Assembly: GCA_001314865.1 (NCBI GenBank)
Contig: LJZR01000003.1
Coordinates: 225,496-289,495, forward strand
Direction: 5' to 3'
DNA: 64,000 nt
Source of the DNA: Phormidesmis priestleyi Ana
GTDB lineage: Bacteria; Cyanobacteriota; Cyanobacteriia; Phormidesmidales; Phormidesmidaceae
The notes beneath the pieces are model-generated. The model ran no database searches. It had not been told where the DNA came from and saw only the letters and a program-made list of their open reading frames with translations. Below are positions 19,143 through 28,492 of this stretch, one piece after another. Numbering within the stretch: position 1 is the stretch's first letter; every line of letters begins with the position of its first letter. Made by a program: the position numbers and the translations under genes.

Positions 19143-20549
19143 TTAGGCTCTGAGTGAATCTGGCAAGCGATCCTGACGAACCAAATCTTCGTAGGTTTCC
19201 CGGCGCAAAATAAGATCGGCGTTACCTTGGTTCACCAATACTGCAGCAGGCCGAGGGACACGATTGTAGTTAGAGGCCATGCTGTAGTTGTACGCACCCG
19301 TAGCCGGCACAACGACGATCTCACCGGCGCTCAGCTCAGGCAAACTGGCTGATTGAATGACCACATCACCCGACTCACAGTGCTTCCCTGCCAAGGTTAC
19401 TGTTTGGCTCAGAGGTGCAGACATTTTACCAGCGGACAGCACTCGATACACCGACTGATAGGTAATCGGTCGAGGATTGTCAGACATACCACCATCTACC
19501 GCAACATAGGTGCGAATGCCAGGAACCGTTTTTTGACTACCGACGGTGTATGCAGTCACACAGGCCGATCCAATCAGCGATCGCCCTGGCTCACACAGCA
19601 GCTTAGGAAACGGCAAATCGCTGGCTTTGCAGGCAGCTGCCAAGCTTTCACACACAGTTTTAGCCCATTCATCAATGCTCGGCGGATCGTCTGACTCGGT
19701 ATAGCGAATCCCTAAACCCCCACCAATATCCAGCTGCTCAATGGGCAAATCGTACTTTTTGGCCGTTTCGAACCAGCGCACCATGACTTCAGCCAAATCG
19801 TGATGAGGCTGAAGCTCAAAAATTTGTGAGCCGATATGGGCATGAAGGCCCACACATTTCACGCCTTTACCTTCTTTCGCAATAAAGGCAAAAACCGCTT
19901 CTAGCTGGTCGGGGTCAAAGCCAAACTTGCTGTCGATATGGCCCGTTCGAATGTACTCATGAGTATGACACTCAATTCCGGGCGTCAGGCGGAGCAAAAT
20001 CGGGGCGACTCGACCTGTCTCTGCGGCAATCTGATTGAGGGAGGTCAACTCGTGCCAGTTGTCTACAACGATATAGGCACCCGCTTCGAGTCCTAGCTTG
20101 AGTTCGTCTAGTGACTTGTTATTACCGTGAAAATACAGCTCAGAAGCCCCTGCATCTACGGCTGTTTGCAGTTCACCGCCAGACACAACATCAATAGCAA
20201 TGCCTTCTTGAGCTGCGATCGCACACACCGCCAGACAATTCCACGCCTTAGAGGCATATACAATCAACGACTCACCCGGATAGTGACGCTCAAAAGACTG
20301 CTTATACTGGCGGCAGGCTTCTCTGAGAGTTTGCTCATCTAATATATAAAGTGGCGAGCCAAATTCTTCAACGAGCTTCACCACGTCGCAGCCACCGATC
20401 ACTAAATGATCGGAATCATTAACCGCTGCGCCTAGCGGCAGCAGACTCTGGTTAGGAGAAGTGCTCGAAAACTCACCACCAGAAAGATATTGCAAGCTAG
20501 TCGCCTGCGAGGCGGATGGCTGAGGCTCGGCTGAGAGGGTGGAAACCAT
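19143..20549 (-). CDS. lysA: Diaminopimelate decarboxylase
   Basis: PLP-dependent fold-type III decarboxylase, converting meso-diaminopimelate to L-lysine, the last lysine-synthesis step. PLP lysine is Lys101 in IVYASKAWNCLAV; further motifs are HGNNKS, HAHIGSQI, DIGGGLGI and the substrate-binding CEPGRSL. Length 468 aa including an ~45-residue non-conserved N-terminus, usual for cyanobacterial LysA. It heads the leftward lysA-cdaA-uppS group; about 140 bp separate it from cdaA, so it may have its own transcript. Confidence 0.97.
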   Translation of the reverse strand: MVSTLSAEPQPSASQATSLQYLSGGEFSSTSPNQSLLPLGAAVNDSDHLVIGGCDVVKLVEEFGSPLYILDEQTLREACRQYKQSFERHYPGESLIVYASKAWNCLAVCAIAAQEGIAIDVVSGGELQTAVDAGASELYFHGNNKSLDELKLGLEAGAYIVVDNWHELTSLNQIAAETGRVAPILLRLTPGIECHTHEYIRTGHIDSKFGFDPDQLEAVFAFIAKEGKGVKCVGLHAHIGSQIFELQPHHDLAEVMVRWFETAKKYDLPIEQLDIGGGLGIRYTESDDPPSIDEWAKTVCESLAAACKASDLPFPKLLCEPGRSLIGSACVTAYTVGSQKTVPGIRTYVAVDGGMSDNPRPITYQSVYRVLSAGKMSAPLSQTVTLAGKHCESGDVVIQSASLPELSAGEIVVVPATGAYNYSMASNYNRVPRPAAVLVNQGNADLILRRETYEDLVRQDRLPDSLRA

Positions 20550-20837
20550 AAGAGGTGTGAGAAAATGAACTTAGATAATCCAGTGTACAATTGGCAGCTA
20601 GCATAGAGAGCTGAAAATATTTAAATTATTTCAGGGTGTCACTTTTTCTTTTCGCATCTTTCTCTTCGTATCTTCACCTGTCACCTTTGAAGGTAAGGAT
20701 AAGGGAGGCGTAAGGATAAGGGTTCTCTTCGTATCTTTAAGGACTTCGTCAAGACCGCTTCAAGCCAACTGCCGTCAACTTCGGCTAATTTCAGCCAACT
20801 TCGATAGTCGCCAGCAGGGCGATTTTACTTTTATACC

Positions 20838-21536
20838 TTGTCCTTTTTAGTCTGCGTGCCGCTTATACAAGCCGATATTCCTGCTGTGCTAGATCTCGAT
20901 CAGCGCTGTCTAGGTGGCCTTTGGACACACTCGGGCTATCAGCGAGAGCTAGAGAGTGAGCAAAGCGACTTACTGGTGCTAATAACAGGGGAAGGCAATG
21001 CGCTGTCTGCTCAAAAAATGCTGCAAAAAAGATTTCAGCAAGCTGAGAATTTGGCATCTGAGAATCTAACGGCTGGGGATCTGGCAGCTGAGAATCTGGC
21101 AGCTGAGAATCTGGCAGCCGACGCGCAGCCTCTAAGGCTACTCGGCATAGGATGTCTATGGGCCATTTTAGAAGAGGCTCATCTTACAACACTGGCCATT
21201 GAGCCCAACTGCCAACGGCAAAAGCTAGGGCAGTTTTTACTCGCAGAGCTGCTGCTACAGGGGCATCAAAGAGGACTAACGCACGCCACGCTGGAAGTAA
21301 GAGTGTCGAATGAGTCTGCACTGCGGCTGTATCAAAAGTTTGGATTCAAAGAAGCCGGACAGCGAAAGCGATATTATAGCGATGGAGAAAACGCTCGAAT
21401 CCTTTGGCAAAGCGGGTTACAAAATGAGCTTTATGTGGCCCAAATTCATCAGCACAGGCAGACTGCGATCGCCCAGATCTCCGAGCAGTATTCCATCTAC
21501 GAAGCAAGCTGTGAAGAAAAACCTGACAGCCTCTAG
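20838..21536 (+). CDS. rimI: Ribosomal-protein-S18-alanine N-acetyltransferase-like GNAT protein
   Basis: GNAT-family acetyltransferase of the RimI type, which acetylates the N-terminal Ala of ribosomal protein S18 in enteric bacteria. The acetyl-CoA-binding core is CQRQKLGQFLLAELL (R-Q-K-L-G in the place of RGxG), followed by HATLEVRVSNESALRLYQKFGF, the most RimI-like stretch. Between the first and second halves of the domain sits an unusual Ala/Glu/Asn/Leu-rich insertion (pattern AENLAAENLAA) encoded by 15-bp repeats at 21042-21120. The start is TTG at 20838; a GTG at 20856 is an alternative. The C-terminal ~35 residues are not conserved. It lies upstream of clpC on the same strand. Confidence 0.85.
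   Translation: MSFLVCVPLIQADIPAVLDLDQRCLGGLWTHSGYQRELESEQSDLLVLITGEGNALSAQKMLQKRFQQAENLASENLTAGDLAAENLAAENLAADAQPLRLLGIGCLWAILEEAHLTTLAIEPNCQRQKLGQFLLAELLLQGHQRGLTHATLEVRVSNESALRLYQKFGFKEAGQRKRYYSDGENARILWQSGLQNELYVAQIHQHRQTAIAQISEQYSIYEASCEEKPDSL
21042..21120. repeat. In-frame 15-bp tandem repeats inside rimI
   Basis: About five units of the type GAGAATCTGGCAGCT, the first ones diverged (GAGAATTTGGCATCT, GAGAATCTAACGGCT, GGGGATCTGGCAGCT) and the last two identical. They encode the penta-residue E-N-L-A-A insertion. Divergence decreases from 5' to 3', as expected if the array grows at its 3' side. Confidence 0.92.
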
Positions 21537-21870
21537 CCCTCAGAGATTCACGCAGCAGAGATTCACGCAGCCTATTACATTAAGCATCACAATATCAGGG
21601 AACCATGACATTAAACATCGCAAAGATTTGTGCATCCCTTGGCCCCTTTAATACCAGTTTTGTGCATTGAAACGAGGGTGGTATCCTACATAGCCAAAAA
21701 GATAGCCAAAGAACAAAAAACGCTCTGCCCGCAGCAAGTAACAAGCCGGTAACATATGCCCTATCTCCGTATCTCCTATAGGAGTAGTAAATACCGTCCG
21801 CGCTCTGAGAATTTTTGCTGTGCTAGAATCACAAGCAAACCCGCCCGCAGCAAGGTGATGGAATAACGCC
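21537..21870. other. clpC upstream region
   Basis: 334-bp spacer. It opens with two perfect 15-bp copies of CAGAGATTCACGCAG (21541-21570). Near the 3' end, TGCTAGAAT (21821-21829) is a plausible extended -10 element, about 40 bp before the clpC ATG; no -35 partner is clear. A CTCCTATAGGAG palindrome occurs at 21774-21785. Confidence 0.45.
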
Positions 21871-24354
21871 ATGTTTGAACGCTTCACAGAAAAGGCCATT
21901 AAGGTCATCATGCTCGCTCAAGAAGAGGCCCGCCGTCTCGGACACAACTTCGTTGGCACAGAGCAAATCCTCCTCGGACTCATCGGAGAAGGCACTGGGG
22001 TCGCCGCCAAAGTACTCAAATCTATGGGTGTCAACCTAAAAGACGCTCGGATTGAAGTCGAAAAAATAATTGGTCGTGGCTCTGGATTCGTCGCCGTTGA
22101 GATTCCATTTACGCCCCGAGCGAAGCGCGTTCTTGAGCTATCGCTTGAGGAAGCCCGCCAGCTCGGTCACAACTACATTGGCACTGAGCACTTGCTGCTT
22201 GGGCTCATTCGCGAAGGTGAAGGCGTGGCCGCTCGCGTCCTCGAAAATCTAGGCGTCGATCTTTCTAAAGTCCGCACTCAGGTCATTCGGATGCTGGGCG
22301 AAACTGCTGAGGTCTCCGGTAGCGGTGGCTCTGCGGGACGCACCAAAACACCCACGCTAGACGAGTTTGGCTCCAATCTGACTCAAATGGCCATAGATGG
22401 CAAGTTAGACCCAGTCGTCGGTCGTCAAAAAGAAATTGAGCGCGTCATCCAAATTTTAGGCCGCCGCACTAAAAACAATCCGGTTCTTATCGGTGAACCC
22501 GGTGTCGGTAAAACAGCATTAGCTGAGGGGCTAGCGCAGCGAATTGGTAATGGCGATATCCCTGACATCCTTGAAGACAAGCGGGTTGTTACGCTGGATA
22601 TTGGTCTACTCGTCGCCGGTACGAAGTATCGAGGTGAGTTTGAAGAGCGCCTGAAGAAAATCATGGATGAAATCCGCTCTGCTGGGAACATCATCCTTGT
22701 AATTGATGAGGTGCATACGCTAATTGGTGCAGGCGCAGCCGAAGGCGCGATTGACGCAGCCAACATCTTAAAACCTGCACTCGCTAGAGGTGAACTGCAA
22801 TGTATTGGTGCGACCACGCTAGATGAATACCGCAAGCACATTGAGCGAGACGCAGCCCTAGAAAGACGCTTCCAGCCAGTGATGGTGGGTGAGCCCAGCG
22901 TGGAAGAAACCATTGAAATTCTCCATGGTCTGCGCGATAGATACGAGCAGCATCACAAGCTGAAAATTCTAGACGAATCATTAGAAGCCGCAGCCACGCT
23001 CTCCGATCGCTATATCGCTGATCGATTCTTACCGGACAAAGCAATTGACCTAATTGACGAGGCTGGCTCACGCGTGCGCTTGTTGAACTCTCAGCTGCCC
23101 CCTGCGGCTAAAGAGCTTGATAAAGAGCTGCGTCAGGTTTTAAAAGATAAGGACAATGCGGTTCGTTCTCAAGACTTTGATAAAGCAGGCGAACTGCGCG
23201 ATCGCGAGATGGAAATTAAGTCTGAAATACGCGCGATCGCCCAGAACAAAAAAACCGAGGACGAAGAGAATCCTAAAATGGCTTCTCCCGAAGTCACCGA
23301 AGAGGACATTGCCCACATTGTGGCTTCCTGGACAGGCGTTCCCGTTCAAAAGCTCACTGAGAGCGAGACTGAAAAGCTACTGCACATGGAAGACGTACTC
23401 CATCAGCGCCTGATCGGTCAAGACGAAGCCGTTAGAGCCATCTCGCGTGCAATTCGCCGCGCCCGTGTTGGGCTTAAAAACCCCAACCGCCCGATTGCCA
23501 GCTTTGTATTCTCAGGCCCCACAGGCGTCGGTAAAACAGAGCTCGCCAAATCCCTGGCATCCTACTTCTTCGGGGCTGAAGAGGCGATGATTCGCCTAGA
23601 CATGTCCGAATTTATGGAGCGTCATACGGTTTCTAAGCTAATCGGTTCGCCTCCGGGCTACGTTGGCTACAACGAAGGTGGTCAGCTCACCGAAGCGGTA
23701 CGTCGTCGCCCCTATACGGTTGTGCTATTTGACGAAATCGAAAAGGCGCACCCCGACGTGTTCAACATGCTGTTACAAATCTTGGAGGACGGTCGCCTGA
23801 CCGACGCCAAGGGTCGCACCGTAGACTTTAAGAACACACTGCTCATTTTGACTTCGAACATTGGTTCTAAAGTGATTGAGAAGGGTGGTGGTGGCCTCGG
23901 CTTTGAACTAGAAGCCGATCAGGCAGAGTCTCAGTACAACCGCATTCGCTCTCTGGTCAACGAAGAACTCAAACAGTACTTCCGCCCAGAGTTCTTAAAC
24001 CGCCTTGATGAAATCATCGTATTCCGTCAGCTCACCAAAGAAGAGGTCAAAGAGATCTCAGTCATCCTGCTCAAGGAGGTGTTTGGTCGCCTAGACCAGC
24101 AAGGAATTCGATTGGAAGTCACCGAGAAGTTCAAAGACCGCCTAGTAGAAGAGGGTTATAACCCCAGCTACGGCGCGAGGCCGCTGCGTCGGGCCATTAT
24201 GCGACTATTAGAAGACAGTCTTGCAGAGGAAATTTTGTCGGGTCGCATCAAAGATGGCAGCACCGCCATAGTGGATGTTGGTGAAGACGGCAAGATTGTG
24301 GTGACAGCTTCTAAAACTGAAGAGAAACGTGAGCTAGCGGCAGCGACTGATTAG
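21871..24354 (+). CDS. clpC: ATP-dependent Clp protease ATP-binding subunit ClpC
   Basis: Hsp100 unfoldase that feeds substrates to ClpP; essential in cyanobacteria. Order: two Clp_N repeats (residues 1-145), AAA1 with Walker [14 protein letters not shown] at 208-220 and [16 protein letters not shown], a UVR-containing middle domain ([16 protein letters not shown]), AAA2 with [15 protein letters not shown] and [17 protein letters not shown], then the ClpB-D2-small domain ([17 protein letters not shown]). Length 827 aa, normal. The start [20 protein letters not shown] is universal in ClpC. A strong terminator follows at 24395. The likely proteolytic partner clpP lies 37 kb away in this window. 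Confidence 0.98.
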   Translation: MFERFTEKAIKVIMLAQEEARRLGHNFVGTEQILLGLIGEGTGVAAKVLKSMGVNLKDARIEVEKIIGRGSGFVAVEIPFTPRAKRVLELSLEEARQLGHNYIGTEHLLLGLIREGEGVAARVLENLGVDLSKVRTQVIRMLGETAEVSGSGGSAGRTKTPTLDEFGSNLTQMAIDGKLDPVVGRQKEIERVIQILGRRTKNNPVLIGEPGVGKTALAEGLAQRIGNGDIPDILEDKRVVTLDIGLLVAGTKYRGEFEERLKKIMDEIRSAGNIILVIDEVHTLIGAGAAEGAIDAANILKPALARGELQCIGATTLDEYRKHIERDAALERRFQPVMVGEPSVEETIEILHGLRDRYEQHHKLKILDESLEAAATLSDRYIADRFLPDKAIDLIDEAGSRVRLLNSQLPPAAKELDKELRQVLKDKDNAVRSQDFDKAGELRDREMEIKSEIRAIAQNKKTEDEENPKMASPEVTEEDIAHIVASWTGVPVQKLTESETEKLLHMEDVLHQRLIGQDEAVRAISRAIRRARVGLKNPNRPIASFVFSGPTGVGKTELAKSLASYFFGAEEAMIRLDMSEFMERHTVSKLIGSPPGYVGYNEGGQLTEAVRRRPYTVVLFDEIEKAHPDVFNMLLQILEDGRLTDAKGRTVDFKNTLLILTSNIGSKVIEKGGGGLGFELEADQAESQYNRIRSLVNEELKQYFRPEFLNRLDEIIVFRQLTKEEVKEISVILLKEVFGRLDQQGIRLEVTEKFKDRLVEEGYNPSYGARPLRRAIMRLLEDSLAEEILSGRIKDGSTAIVDVGEDGKIVVTASKTEEKRELAAATD

Positions 24355-24394
24355 TCCAGCTAACTGACTCATTCATCCTCACTCACCAATGAGG

Positions 24395-24440
24395 AAAAAA
24401 GCAGCGCCTAGCGGGTTTATCCGCTAGGCGCTGCTTTTTA
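24395..24440 (+). terminator. Intrinsic terminator of clpC
   Basis: A nearly perfect inverted repeat (AAAAGCAGCGCCTAGCGG / CCGCTAGGCGCTGCTTTT) with a 5-6 nt loop and flanking A and T tracts, 40 bp after the clpC stop codon. The stem could also work in the opposite direction. Confidence 0.95.
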
Positions 24441-24548
24441 GGATGGAGTGATGTTGTATGAGAATGTAAACAGAAGTAACGCTGTCTTGCGCTGGCCTGC
24501 AACGAAAATCAATAATTAGAACATGCAAACAGAACTGGTGGAGTTGCC

Positions 24549-25103
24549 ATGATTGGTGGGATATTTGGGACGATTGGAAAAACGCTGGGTATTGGCAAAG
24601 AAAAGTACTTCCTAGAACTTGATGACGCTGCTGAAGAGAGCGTAGAGACTATTAAAGAGGCGGCAACCAAAGCAGCTAAAATTGCAAAATCAGCGGCTTC
24701 TGACATCGCCGAGAAAGCACAAGATCTTATTGAAGAGGCTTCAGATACGGCGCAGCAGTCAGACACAGCTCAACCGCAAGCAAAATCAGCAACAAAATCA
24801 GCAACAAAATCTGCGGCAAGCGATACGCAAGCGGCTGATGAGAAAGGTAATACGGCAACAGCGGCTAAACCTGTTGCTCAGCCAGCGCCCTCTGCATCTA
24901 CAACCCGTGACCCTGAAGATATTATTAGAGCTGCGATCGCAGCGGGTGGTCAAAAAACGGATGCATCAGGCCAAGTGATAGAGGAAACCAAAAACTTTTC
25001 AACCGACTATTTACTCTCTAGCGGCAGTAGCCGTCGTCGTCCCGGCCCTAGCCTAAACTCATTTAAAGGCATGGCTAAGGAAGTCAATCCTAGACTGAAA
25101 TAG
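24549..25103 (+). CDS. Small conserved-type protein with helical linker, unknown function
   Basis: 184-aa protein with two parts that look conserved and a variable linker between them. Residues 1-60 begin IGGIFGTIGKTLGIGKEKYFLEL and continue as an Ala/Lys/Glu-rich amphipathic helix; the C-terminal ~60 residues include DPEDIIRAAIAAGG and STDYLLSSGSSRRRPGPSLNSFKGMAKEVNP. The middle is Ala/Gln/Lys/Ser-rich and contains the repeat KSATKSATKSA from 12-bp units at 24780-24815. There is a TGGAG site 6 nt before the ATG. The helical part is loosely reminiscent of LEA- or apolipoprotein-like sequences, but no family is claimed. No membrane segment. Confidence 0.8.
   Translation: MIGGIFGTIGKTLGIGKEKYFLELDDAAEESVETIKEAATKAAKIAKSAASDIAEKAQDLIEEASDTAQQSDTAQPQAKSATKSATKSAASDTQAADEKGNTATAAKPVAQPAPSASTTRDPEDIIRAAIAAGGQKTDASGQVIEETKNFSTDYLLSSGSSRRRPGPSLNSFKGMAKEVNPRLK
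24780..24815. repeat. In-frame 12-bp tandem repeat x3, unit AAAATCAGCAAC
   Basis: Encodes the K-S-A-T repeat in the linker of the 184-aa protein. The last copy is diverged (AAAATCTGCGGC). Confidence 0.88.
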
Positions 25104-25141
25104 TCAGCCGTTGAAAACGCTATGAATTTAGAAAGCTGAAT

Positions 25142-25939
25142 CTACAGGCGCGAGTGTGGCGCGAGTATAGGGTGCAAACTAGCAGACTTTTGAGTTAGAT
25201 TCAGCTGTTGCCAGTAGGCAGCTATCGCCGTAGCGGTTGCGTTAGGATGGTGAAAGTGAAAAAAGTGATTGCCATTTGGACAAATCCAAACGCGATCGCC
25301 TGCCTTTTGCCAAGCTTGCCAAGAGGTAGGCCGCTGATTCGCAATAAAGTCGGCCTCACCGCTACATACCAGCAGTGGAACCTCTACACCGCCTGCAACA
25401 ATCTCAGTACGGCGAGCAAGCGAATGAAAGGTCAAACTGCTGTCTAGCTCTCGTTCTAGCAGCTGAGCTAAGGCTGTTGCAAATCTAGTGGGCCTATCAC
25501 CAAACAACAGTCGTGCCATATGCGTCAAAATCATTTGCCGACTACAGGGTAAAAGTTGCCGTAATGCATAGTAATGAGCCGGCCAGTTTACAGCTGGCTG
25601 CGAGCTGACAGATAGCAACGTCAGCGACGCGACATGCTGCGGATAACGACGAGCATAGAGCAGGGCAAGGGTTCCACTCACACCATGACCCAACAGATGA
25701 ATAGGGCGATCTTCTCCACTGTTGGCTGCCTGCTCGGCTGCCCGATTTGTAATGTATTCATGCAAGGACTCAACAACGTCCTCGACACAGCAGGGCTCGT
25801 CTACGGTCTGGTAATATTCCCAGCGCCTTACTAAAGCCGTTCCGGTCAGATGCGATAGTAGCCGCTGGTCGAACCCCTTCAAATATGGGCTCACCGACAG
25901 CCAAAGTGCTTCGGGCTTCTGGTTCACATATTCTTGCAT
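25142..25939 (-). CDS. Alpha/beta-hydrolase-fold protein lacking the nucleophile serine
   Basis: 265-aa cytosolic alpha/beta-hydrolase-fold protein. The nucleophile elbow reads HLLGHGVSGTLALLYARRYP at residues 81-100: the position normally held by Ser (GHSxGG) is Gly86, while the acid (Asp197 in CSGEADFIANQ) and His225 (NGNHFFHFHHP) are present. Either a shifted Ser88 substitutes or the protein is not a classical hydrolase. I chose ATG at 25939 (MQEYVNQKPEALWLSV); a longer frame to 26011 adds a poorly conserved hydrophobic leader. It converges with the preceding gene. Function unknown. Confidence 0.85.
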   Translation of the reverse strand: MQEYVNQKPEALWLSVSPYLKGFDQRLLSHLTGTALVRRWEYYQTVDEPCCVEDVVESLHEYITNRAAEQAANSGEDRPIHLLGHGVSGTLALLYARRYPQHVASLTLLSVSSQPAVNWPAHYYALRQLLPCSRQMILTHMARLLFGDRPTRFATALAQLLERELDSSLTFHSLARRTEIVAGGVEVPLLVCSGEADFIANQRPTSWQAWQKAGDRVWICPNGNHFFHFHHPNATATAIAAYWQQLNLTQKSASLHPILAPHSRL

Positions 25940-26255
25940 AAGCTGTACTCGTATTAGACGCTTATTATTGACGATGAGTCTCAATAAGTGGATGCAAAAA
26001 GTATAGCCCAATTTCTCTTAATAGAAAATACTTTCAATAAATTATATAGAGTTACCGATTTTTCACGCTCTCAAGTTACGGATACCTAGTGATAGCTACT
26101 TCCATACAGCTCTACGCCAGCTGTTTTAGCGGAGATGACAGAAACATCTAATAGCATTTACTATCATTAGCGGGTGCATACGCTAGTGGCTGGCGAGTTC
26201 CCATAGGGGAAATCGAAGCAGCCCAGCATCGTACTAGCATTGTAGAAGCGCCGTG

Positions 26256-27314
26256 CTAGCGGCTTACCGATCGGGTGGCATAGGCTGCCATCGGCTCTTT
26301 GATGAAACGGATGTATAAATGCTTGAAGGTGGAGCGCAAAACTCTGGGTGCGCCAAAGTCGATAGGCATGAGCTTCTCGGGGAGCTGCCAGTCAGTTACC
26401 TGGAGATCAGCCGGTTGCATCAGTGGAAACTTAATTTGAGCCAGCTTAGGGCATAAACCGAGTCGCTTAGATTCCACAATGGTAGGAATGAGGTCGGGGT
26501 CTACATTGAGTACTTCAAGCAGAGCCCGGTCTAGTGCAAACACGTTGTTAGAAGCGGCTAGCACACCTAATGCTTTGGGCTCACCGTTGGCGGGGCCATT
26601 ACCTGCGTGAGCAATAATGCCATCAATGATGGTGAGTTCTGGGGAAATAGCCTTGGCTGTTTCGACCAGCATGGAGCCAAATCGTTGGCGATCCTTACCC
26701 GCTTCCATATGCCACCAAGCTTTCATTTTGCCGGGAACACAGCCAAAGAGATTTTTGACACCCAAGGTCAGGGTAAGCTGAACATGGTTTTTAACCTTGG
26801 GCAGATTGATCACCACATCGGCTTCCATCGCTTCTTTGGAAATGAGAAAGTGATCAAAGTCTTGACTGTTTAGCGGGTAGCGCTTGCCGTGCATTTCGAC
26901 AATCGGCAAGTTTGCTTTTTCGGCCCATTCTAAGAGGCCATTGGATTCGGCGACACCGCGAGCGCTACCAAAGGCAGGGCTATCGCCTAAAAATGGATCG
27001 CCGCCTGCGGCCTGTACCATTTTGGCAACGCAGTAGATGAGTTCGGGGCGAGTCGTACATTCCTTAGTTGGGCGCGAGCCGGTGAGTAGGTTGGGCTTAA
27101 GAAGAACGCGATCGCCTTTTTTAACAAAGTGAGTCATTCCTCCAAACGGCTCAAGCAAAGCTTCTAAGTTCTGTTGAAGCGGTTCTATGTCATAGGTTGT
27201 AACACTCAGCATACTGACAGATGCATCCGCATTAGAGCTAGTTTTATGTTGGGAAAAAGCTCGACCGGACGATTGAGCGGATGCCATATCTTTTTTCATC
27301 TGTTTTTTAGCCAC
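26256..27314 (-). CDS. DUF362 domain-containing protein
   Basis: 352-aa protein of the DUF362 family, which is often linked to iron-sulfur proteins but has no settled function. Typical stretches: VKKGDRVLLKPNLLTGSRPTK, GGDPFLGDSPAFGSARGVA, NLPKVKNHVQLTLTLGVKNLFG and TIIDGIIAHAGNGPANGEP. No [4Fe-4S] ferredoxin domain is fused here. The frame starts with GTG at 27314 after an AGGTGG-like site in a short repeat; downstream ATGs at 27299 and 27287 are alternatives. It is monocistronic by spacing. Confidence 0.9.
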   Translation of the reverse strand: MAKKQMKKDMASAQSSGRAFSQHKTSSNADASVSMLSVTTYDIEPLQQNLEALLEPFGGMTHFVKKGDRVLLKPNLLTGSRPTKECTTRPELIYCVAKMVQAAGGDPFLGDSPAFGSARGVAESNGLLEWAEKANLPIVEMHGKRYPLNSQDFDHFLISKEAMEADVVINLPKVKNHVQLTLTLGVKNLFGCVPGKMKAWWHMEAGKDRQRFGSMLVETAKAISPELTIIDGIIAHAGNGPANGEPKALGVLAASNNVFALDRALLEVLNVDPDLIPTIVESKRLGLCPKLAQIKFPLMQPADLQVTDWQLPEKLMPIDFGAPRVLRSTFKHLYIRFIKEPMAAYATRSVSR

Positions 27315-27573
27315 CTGTTTTAGCCACCTAATTGTTTAGCCACTTTTCGAGCCATCGTTTTTCCATTTAGCGTGCCCGCATAGCTGCATCATACGCTTTC
27401 TCTTTATGATGTGCTAAGCGTTTTGCTGAGCATCTTTATAGGCTTATCAGGCTTATCAGGATTGTCAGGATTGTTGATGGGCTGAGGGACTTAGCTTGGC
27501 TAGCACTCCACTACACAAACCGTTCTTAGTGAACTGTTCTGAATAAAGGAAATTTTTTAGAGGCAATTTTTAG

Positions 27574-28317
27574 ATGCTATCCTTTTGGGCTAAGACCAGT
27601 GGAACCTGGATAAATGTTGCGCTCGTATTGGTGGGTACGGGCTGTGGGCTAGTTTTGCGCGATCGCCTATCGCCCCGATTACAAGCAATCATCACTCAAG
27701 CTGTTGGTCTTACAACTATTTTTATTGGCATCTCAATGGCCGCAACGCTCTCAAAGGCTCAGGCGGGTCAGGTAGACGGTGTCATTTTGGCGCTGCTAGC
27801 CCTGGTGATAGGCGGATTATTAGGGGAGTGGTGGCAGCTCGAAAAGCAGTTGATTTTAGTAGGGGACTGGTTAAAAACGAGATTTAAGGGGGGCAACCGC
27901 TTTACTGAAGGGTTTGTAGCGGCGAGTCTGCTGTTTTGTATTGGGCCAATGGCTATTTTAGGTAGCCTTAATAACGGCTTGCTAGGCGACAGCACAGTTT
28001 TGGTTGTCAAGAGTACGATGGATGGATTGGTTTCTATCGCCTTGACGGGTACCTACGGCCTTGGCGTAGGATGTTCAGTCATTCCTCTTTGGCTTTATCA
28101 AGGCGGGCTTTCGCTGCTGGCCAATAGTCTGGCTGCGGTGATCCCAGATCCGGCCACAGCGCCGAGCATTTTGCTGGTTAGCGGCATTGGCGGCATTATG
28201 ATTTTGGGCCTTGGGCTCAACTTATTGAACGTTCAAAAAATTCAAATTGCTTCATTTTTACCAGCATTGGCGCTAGGCCCTTTGGTGAGCTGGTTAGCGC
28301 AGAAACTGCTGCCTTAG
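27574..28317 (+). CDS. DUF554 family integral membrane protein
   Basis: 247-aa inner-membrane protein of the DUF554 (YqgA/YdfK-like) family, probably six to seven helices. Family-typical sequence: GTWINVALVLVGTGCGLVLRDRL at the N-terminus, GLTTIFIGISMA, GGLLGEWWQLE, SLLFCIGPMAILGSLNNGLLGD (most conserved) and STMDGLVSIALTGTYGLGV. Possible transporter; the substrate is unknown. It is flanked by spacers with repeats and has no operon partners. Confidence 0.92.
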   Translation: MLSFWAKTSGTWINVALVLVGTGCGLVLRDRLSPRLQAIITQAVGLTTIFIGISMAATLSKAQAGQVDGVILALLALVIGGLLGEWWQLEKQLILVGDWLKTRFKGGNRFTEGFVAASLLFCIGPMAILGSLNNGLLGDSTVLVVKSTMDGLVSIALTGTYGLGVGCSVIPLWLYQGGLSLLANSLAAVIPDPATAPSILLVSGIGGIMILGLGLNLLNVQKIQIASFLPALALGPLVSWLAQKLLP

Positions 28318-28391
28318 CAGATCTGCGCTGATGGGCTCAGGTGTTGAGACCAGAGATTGCACACTGTTTATCTACTTGATGTGATCTAACT

Positions 28392-28475
28392 GATCTACTT
28401 GAGGTGATCCACTTGAGGTGATCCACTTGAGGTGATCCACTTGAGGTGATCCACTTGAGGTGATCTACTTGAAGT
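28392..28475. repeat. 14-bp tandem repeat x6, unit GATCCACTTGAGGT
   Basis: Six contiguous copies between the convergent DUF554 and HAD-membrane genes. The four inner copies are identical and the outer two carry GATCTACTTGA. It begins 75 bp after the DUF554 stop. Confidence 0.95.
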
Positions 28476-28492
28476 GCCTGACTGTAGGTGCC

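Noticed and set aside
22070..23413. Several opposite- and same-strand open frames within clpC
   Set aside because: They are shadows of the clpC coding frame with no independent signals.
24682..24978. Gln-rich 98-codon frame inside the 184-aa protein gene
   Set aside because: It is an out-of-frame shadow of the repeat-rich linker.
28392..28475. Possible origin of replication iterons
   Set aside because: Repeats are identical 14-mers without DnaA boxes, dnaA/dnaN or an AT-rich unwinding region; similar arrays occur throughout the window.
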